Source: Bacillus paramycoides (GTDB lineage Bacteria > Bacillota > Bacilli > Bacillales > Bacillaceae_G). Taken from it: DNA of 61,261 nucleotides. The position numbers were made by a program, and so were the translations under genes. The stretch is from positions 1 through 61,261 of the forward strand of contig NZ_MAOI01000102.1 of the NCBI RefSeq assembly GCF_001884235.1. Direction: 5' to 3'. Positions within the stretch are counted from its first letter, which is position 1. Every line of letters begins with the position of its first letter. Positions 57,099 through 61,261 of this stretch are shown piece after piece. The notes under the pieces are model-generated. The model was not told the origin of the DNA, searched no databases, and worked only from the letters and a program-made list of their open reading frames with translations.

Positions 57099-58058
57099 GT
57101 GAACGATAAGATTAAGCATATTCATCATGTAGGCCATGTCGTAACAAATATAGAGATTGCACTAAAGCTATACCGAAAGATAGGCTTCGTATGTCCTCCT
57201 CCAGCCTATCCGATGATGGCCGAAAAAGAAGGCGAGGTACCTAAGCCATTTGGTGCAGCAAATACACATGCCACATTTCTCCATAATTTTATCGAAATCG
57301 TTACTGTAGTGGAAGACGAAGAACGAATTCCTCACGATGCCATCCTTGTGCCCATTCAGGCTCCCCCGACTTTACTTCCTCGAATTCTTGAAAATATCAA
57401 ACGCACTGTTGCTACCATTTCTAGGTCTCTATCACGTTTCGAAGGAACACATATCTTATGCTTTTGTACACCTGATGCAAAGGCATATGCAGCTCAATTC
57501 GATCAGGATAGTGTTCATAGCGGTGTTAATAGCGTTCAACGTCCTATAGAGACCGTAACTGGAATGCAAGTGGTCTCTTTTAACTATATAGAAATTGATG
57601 GAGAAGATGTGCCGGAAGGTCGACTAGCCATCGCTGAAAATCCGCCGTTGGAGGTTTTGAAGGCACAATCTCATATGAATCATCCGAATGGAGCGATTGA
57701 GTTAGTGGAAGTAATTCTTTGCGTTGCTGACTCTAAGCTTGATGATTTCATCAAACGCTATCGGCGCTATCTAGGTCGTGATGCACAAACGAAGGGTATG
57801 ACACGCATTTTTGATCTTAATGGTGCTCACATAACAATTGTTCCTGAGTCCCGATTGACCGATATTTTTCCAGGTGAAGTGGTACCGCCTTTGCCAGGGT
57901 TTGTCGGATATACTGTTACAGTGCGTGATATCTTAGCTACACGTAAATATATCGAAGGAAATGGGTTCCCAGTTGTTGAAACAGAAGGGGGGGATATTTT
58001 CGTACCGGCTTCCGCATTTCTTGGTACTGCCATACTCTTTAGACAAAATAGAGAGTGA
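57099..58058 (+). CDS. Glyoxalase-like (VOC) domain protein
   Basis: 319 residues from GTG 57099-57101, 8 bases after aaggag. Two VOC modules: the first opens IKHIHHVGHVVTNIEIALKL, the second covers about 200-319 (HPNGAIELVEVILCVADSKL; GMTRIFDLNGAHITIVPES). The two-module plan with a long linker is like Glyoxalase_3 family and some dioxygenases. Metal ligands may be His12 or 13 and Glu (FIEIVTVV). Reaction unknown. It has its own terminator. Confidence 0.82.
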   Translation: MNDKIKHIHHVGHVVTNIEIALKLYRKIGFVCPPPAYPMMAEKEGEVPKPFGAANTHATFLHNFIEIVTVVEDEERIPHDAILVPIQAPPTLLPRILENIKRTVATISRSLSRFEGTHILCFCTPDAKAYAAQFDQDSVHSGVNSVQRPIETVTGMQVVSFNYIEIDGEDVPEGRLAIAENPPLEVLKAQSHMNHPNGAIELVEVILCVADSKLDDFIKRYRRYLGRDAQTKGMTRIFDLNGAHITIVPESRLTDIFPGEVVPPLPGFVGYTVTVRDILATRKYIEGNGFPVVETEGGDIFVPASAFLGTAILFRQNRE

Positions 58059-58198
58059 AATTGCAACTTAATGTCCTGTTAATCATCTAATTTTAACTTA
58101 TAGAACACATAAATATGTTTTTGGATGCAGTAATAACAAGGTTTCATGTTCCTTAATGTATAATTTCCCCAGAATGGTATCGTGTGATCTCCTTATTT

Positions 58199-58234
58199 AA
58201 AAAGCCAGGTTGATTAAAAGCAGCCTGGCTTTTT
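58199..58234. terminator. Terminator behind the VOC gene
   Basis: aaaaagccagg / cctggcttttt with a 14-base loop. Confidence 0.85.
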
Positions 58235-58235
58235 G

Positions 58236-58375
58236 GTGTCATCATACATTACTATCAACCTAAGAGGAATTTATACCATAACTCATAGAAAGGATGGCGT
58301 TTTTTCATTTTAGTGGGTATTTTATTTTTTTTAGATTGATGGGGATGGGGTACCGCCAGCATTATGGAAAAAAAC
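58236..58375. repeat. bcr-like repeat, complete copy
   Basis: atcatacattactatcaacc, gaaaggatggcgttttttca and ttagattgatggggatgggg, parallel to the copy at 46853-47008. Confidence 0.7.
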
Positions 58376-58479
58376 ATGCTAAGCCAAAAATATAATAAGC
58401 TGCCCATATGGACAGCTCATTTACATAATTATCGTTAGCGGAAGTAAATCAATTTGGTATGTTTAATATAAGCACTCGT

Positions 58480-59850
58480 TTATTGAAGAAGTGATTTTCA
58501 TTGAACTACTCACCACTTAACATCCTTACGGACTGTTTGAAGTGGGAGATTCCTAAGTACAGAAACCTAACGGTTTCTAATTCAGTAGGCTATCCCCGTA
58601 GTTCCTACGGTTAAGAGACGAATTGCTTCGTTTCTAAGATTGAGCGCTGCATTTCGATCTCTATCGTGATGTGTGCCACAAGAAGGACAACCCCACTCAC
58701 GAATGGTTAGATTTTTAACGTCTTTGTTTTTGTATTCACAATTGGAACATAATTGACTAGAAGCAAATGTTTTAGATACCACAACCACTTGTTTGCCATA
58801 CCACTTGGCTTTATATTCCAACATAGTTCGAAATTGTGACCAAGATACTTCACTAATCGCTTTTGCAAGCTTTCTGCTTTTGAGCATGTTACTGACTTGT
58901 AAGTCTTCCATACCGATGACATCGTGGTTTTTGATGATTTCAGTAGAAAGTTTATGTAAGTAATCAGCTCTTGCATTTGCAATATGTTCATGGATTCGTG
59001 CAACTTTCACACGTTGTTTATTCCAGTTCGAAGAACTTTTCTTTCTTCTAGAAAGGATACACTGTGCTCTTGCTAACTTCTCTTCTAATGTACGAAAGAA
59101 TTTATGGTTCTTGTATGTTGTACCATCAGAAAGAATGGCAAAATCTTTTAATCCAACGTCAATTCCACAAGTGGATTCCGTTTTAGGCATTTCTTGTACC
59201 TCTGTTTCGACGAGCATAGATACAAAGTATTTACCACTTGGGTTACGGCGAATCGTTGCATTTAGAATACGACCTTCTACTTCACGACTTTTGGCAAAGC
59301 GAACAAGGCCAAGTTTCGGCAATTTCATTTTGTTGCCTACAATTGAAATGTTTCCGTTCGTTTGCTTAGTTGTGTAGGATTGAATCTTATTCTTTTTAGA
59401 CTTGAAACGTGGAATATCATTTTGTTTCTTGAAAAAACGTGAAAAAGCATCTGCGAGGTTTTTTAATGTGGATTGAAGAGCAATACTATCTACTTCCTTT
59501 AACCAGATTGTACCTTGCTTCTTTTTTAATTGAGTGAGCTCGGCAGAGCAAGAAGGATAGGTTAATCCTTTTCCTGTTTCTTTATAGGTGTTATTCCATA
59601 GAGCTAGAAAATGGTTAAATACAAAGCGACTGCAACCAATCGTTTTAGCAATTACTATTTCTTGTTTCTTATTTGGGTAGATACGAAATTTATATACTTT
59701 ATTTACTAACATAGGTTGCACCTCACTTTGTTATAGGATATCTACAGTATACAAAAAAACGTAGGCTTACGCCTACTGACATTCATCTCCCACCTACCGT
59801 TGGGCTAGCGCCCTTCACACCCTTGAGGAAGGAGTATTCCGTCAGAAAAC
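58480..59850 (-). mobile_element. Lone tnpB element of the IS200/IS605 group
   Basis: Contains tnpB but no tnpA. The 3' flank on the minus strand (about 58480-58640) carries hairpins (gaaaccgttaggtttc; ccgtaggaactacgg) as expected for the right end that also encodes the omega RNA. The other side has the palindromic end cctacc...cgttgggctagcgcc around 59795-59815 and gaggaaggagtattcc. Exact ends are not fixed. Confidence 0.75.
58582..59712 (-). CDS. tnpB: TnpB RNA-guided nuclease
   Basis: 376 residues from ATG 59710-59712 (site gaggtgcaacct). N-terminal WED/REC part ([20 protein letters not shown]), then the split RuvC site: [12 protein letters not shown] (Asp), [11 protein letters not shown] (Glu) and [10 protein letters not shown] (Asp), with the zinc ribbon CSNCEYKN...CPSCG before the last motif. 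All catalytic and zinc residues are present, so it should be active. TnpB is the ancestor of Cas12 nucleases and cuts DNA guided by an RNA from the element's end. The omega RNA would overlap the 3' end of this gene and extend past 58582. Confidence 0.93.
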   Translation of the reverse strand: MLVNKVYKFRIYPNKKQEIVIAKTIGCSRFVFNHFLALWNNTYKETGKGLTYPSCSAELTQLKKKQGTIWLKEVDSIALQSTLKNLADAFSRFFKKQNDIPRFKSKKNKIQSYTTKQTNGNISIVGNKMKLPKLGLVRFAKSREVEGRILNATIRRNPSGKYFVSMLVETEVQEMPKTESTCGIDVGLKDFAILSDGTTYKNHKFFRTLEEKLARAQCILSRRKKSSSNWNKQRVKVARIHEHIANARADYLHKLSTEIIKNHDVIGMEDLQVSNMLKSRKLAKAISEVSWSQFRTMLEYKAKWYGKQVVVVSKTFASSQLCSNCEYKNKDVKNLTIREWGCPSCGTHHDRDRNAALNLRNEAIRLLTVGTTGIAY

Positions 59851-59869
59851 GATAAAAAACATCTTATCA

Positions 59870-60841
59870 TTAGAATTCAAATTTAACAGGTCTTAAAAAA
59901 AGTTTTTCTAATGTATCTTTTGCATCTTTACTTTCAAACAAAATCTCATATAAAGCGTTACTAATTGGAAGTTCAATATCATATTGTTTAGATAGTTCTT
60001 TCAATGCTTTTACTGTTGAAACTCCTTCTGCCAATTTTTCAAACTTTTGACCTAAGACAAACGCTTCTCCGAATTTTCGATTATGACTATGTAATGAGAA
60101 CAATGTTGCCTCATAATCTCCTAAATGACTCAATCCATATATCGTTAAATCATTTCCTCCCATAGCTGTAACCAAACGTGAAAGTTCCCTGGTCCCTCTA
60201 GCCATTAGTGAACCTTTCAAACTGCTATAATTCAATCCATCCAACATTCCTGCGGCGATTCCCATAACATTTTTTGTAGCAGCTCCTATTTCATTGCCAA
60301 TCAAATCTTGTCCGTAGTAAAACCTTATTAAATCACTATTAAACTCTTGTACAACCTTCTTAGTGATACCAATATTCTCAGATCCAATCACCATACAATT
60401 CGGAATGTCATTCACAAAATCCTGTACATGCCCAGGTCCTACCCAAACAGCTATATTGGTATTTTTTCCAACGATTTCACCAAATACTCGAGAAAGCCTC
60501 TTTCCACTTGTTGCTTCAAGTCCTTTCATACATAAGATGAAGGTTTTTCCTTGTATTTCATTAATTAAGTTTAATTGATTAGCAAATGAACGTAATTCCT
60601 GTGCACTAATCGATATAATAATAATCTCCGCAAATGAAATTGCTTTATGTAGAGAATTACTTAGCTCGATATCTTCTGAGAGCTTAAGATAATCATTCTT
60701 TCTTGTTTCATTTAATTCAATGTAATTTCTTGAGGTTTCTCTCCCCCACAACATTACATTATGACCAACTTTGTTAGCATACCAAGCTATAAAAGTACCC
60801 CAACGTCCACAACCAAGAACTGAAATATTCAATAATCTCAC
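59870..60841 (-). CDS. NAD(P)-dependent glycerol-3-phosphate dehydrogenase paralog
   Basis: 323 residues. Rossmann motif ISVLGCGRWGTFIAWYANKV (GxGxxG), catalytic Lys in NEIGAATKNVMGIAAGMLDG and SHLGDYEATLFSLHSHNRKF matching GpsA, which makes sn-glycerol-3-phosphate for lipids. The sequence departs from housekeeping GpsA (for example VGPGHVQD where GPSHAEE is usual, and GLSHLGD for GLGDLIL), so it is probably a second, specialised copy. GTG start at 60839-60841 has a weak site; TTG nine bases in is an alternative. Confidence 0.85.
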   Translation of the reverse strand: MRLLNISVLGCGRWGTFIAWYANKVGHNVMLWGRETSRNYIELNETRKNDYLKLSEDIELSNSLHKAISFAEIIIISISAQELRSFANQLNLINEIQGKTFILCMKGLEATSGKRLSRVFGEIVGKNTNIAVWVGPGHVQDFVNDIPNCMVIGSENIGITKKVVQEFNSDLIRFYYGQDLIGNEIGAATKNVMGIAAGMLDGLNYSSLKGSLMARGTRELSRLVTAMGGNDLTIYGLSHLGDYEATLFSLHSHNRKFGEAFVLGQKFEKLAEGVSTVKALKELSKQYDIELPISNALYEILFESKDAKDTLEKLFLRPVKFEF

Positions 60842-60926
60842 CTTTGTCTTTATAAATTTTTTACTATGTTTTCCTTTACATGAATGGTTTTACTTATATT
60901 GTTCAATATTGGATAAACATTAACAA

Positions 60927-60982
60927 ATATCCTTCATCTTGTGCAACTAACCTGTTCGTTAGTTGCACAAGATGAAGGATAT
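60927..60982. terminator. Perfect 25-bp inverted repeat
   Basis: Arms 60927-60951 (atatccttcatcttgtgcaa plus ctaac) and 60958-60982 pair perfectly around a 6-base loop. No T run follows on either strand, so it may be a bidirectional stop, a protein site or a transposon trace. Confidence 0.6.
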
Positions 60983-61004
60983 TCCATACAGCTCTAATTA
61001 ACAT

Positions 61005-61145
61005 AAGATGACATTATCAGTAGTCAACAATGGATAGAATTTTCGTTATGGGGGAATTTTGATTTTCTAGGTTGATGAGTATGTGGCGGTACCACATGCC
61101 CATCAACCTAACAAAAATAAACTACCTAAAAATGATAAAACTGAG
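61005..61145. repeat. bcr-like repeat, two halves head to head
   Basis: ggttgatgagtatgtggcgg next to ccacatgcccatcaacc forms a tight hairpin at the centre, flanked by gaattttcgttatgggggaa and by cctaacaaaaataaactacc. Confidence 0.65.
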
Positions 61146-61228
61146 CAACTCAGGCAAAAACCTTGCTTTGGGGTAATAGGCCCAGATCGTAAAAGGCTAT
61201 TCCATCACATCTTCAAAGCGTAACTACA

Positions 61229-61261
61229 ACAAGGACAAGCCAGTTTTGGCTTGTCCTTGTT
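61229..61261. terminator. Terminator at window edge
   Basis: aacaaggacaagcca / tggcttgtccttgtt, 15-bp stem with a 4-base loop; the last base lies outside the window. Confidence 0.8.

Overview
This window is chromosomal DNA of a low-GC, spore-forming firmicute and almost certainly a member of the Bacillus cereus group (cereus/thuringiensis type). The evidence is a complete hemolysin BL operon in the order hblC-hblD-hblA-hblB, a 512-residue cholesterol-dependent cytolysin very close to anthrolysin/cereolysin O, perfect PlcR boxes upstream of both loci, a gamma-type SASP gene, a GerA/GerB/GerC germinant-receptor operon, YjcZ miniproteins, and many scattered repeats of the kind found in B. cereus genomes (bcr-like).

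Layout. 1-5.6 kb: gluconate operon on the minus strand (gntR-gntK-gntP, then gnd after a broken PDZ/MinJ-like gene), with a textbook promoter, GntR operator and possible cre site. 5.6-14.3 kb: an accessory region of decaying genes. It holds a large methyltransferase of unknown role, a Nudix hydrolase, a frameshifted SRA-type restriction protein, an immunity-like gene and a toxin tail that carry nonsense codons, a tyrosine integrase with a nonsense codon, a DUF4176 gene and toxin tail of the type VII/LXG kind, a truncated TetR gene and a CPBP protease. 14.5-22.8 kb: a His/Cys 9-residue-repeat protein, an L,D-transpeptidase, a CNT nucleoside transporter and a tricistronic germination receptor. 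22.9-34.8 kb: the virulence section. The cytolysin is preceded by an unlisted 26-residue hydrophobic peptide gene behind a PlcR box, cre and sigma-A promoter. IS6, RND and CDF remnants and sspE follow, then the hbl operon with a stray hblD tail and a MITE-like insert before hblB. 35-39 kb: two conserved unknown proteins, a TnpB-less IS200/IS605-like scaffold, an acyl-lipid desaturase and an IS6 element. 39-44.2 kb: ArsR regulator, alpha-amylase with a cre site, and a tyrosine recombinase next to a double-HTH protein, each beside a long perfect palindrome. 44.2-50.5 kb: IS6 and Rpn remnants, DUF4003, a second YjcZ copy, an XRE regulator with a frameshifted membrane partner, a Spo0E-like gene, and LysR divergent from a YczE-type membrane protein. 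50.9-54.7 kb: threonine dehydratase and alanine dehydrogenase divergent from an amino-acid permease, with two perfect Fnr-type boxes between them. 54.9-61.3 kb: SDR oxidoreductase, SMI1/KNR4 protein, glyoxalase-like protein, a lone TnpB element and a GpsA-like dehydrogenase.

The most coherent systems are gluconate catabolism, the PlcR-driven cytotoxins (secreted pore formers plus a possible membrane-active peptide), alanine/threonine breakdown with its transporter, and spore functions (germination receptor, SASP, YjcZ, Spo0E-like). No rRNA, convincing tRNA or CRISPR array was seen. Family names are from recognition by eye; no database search was run.
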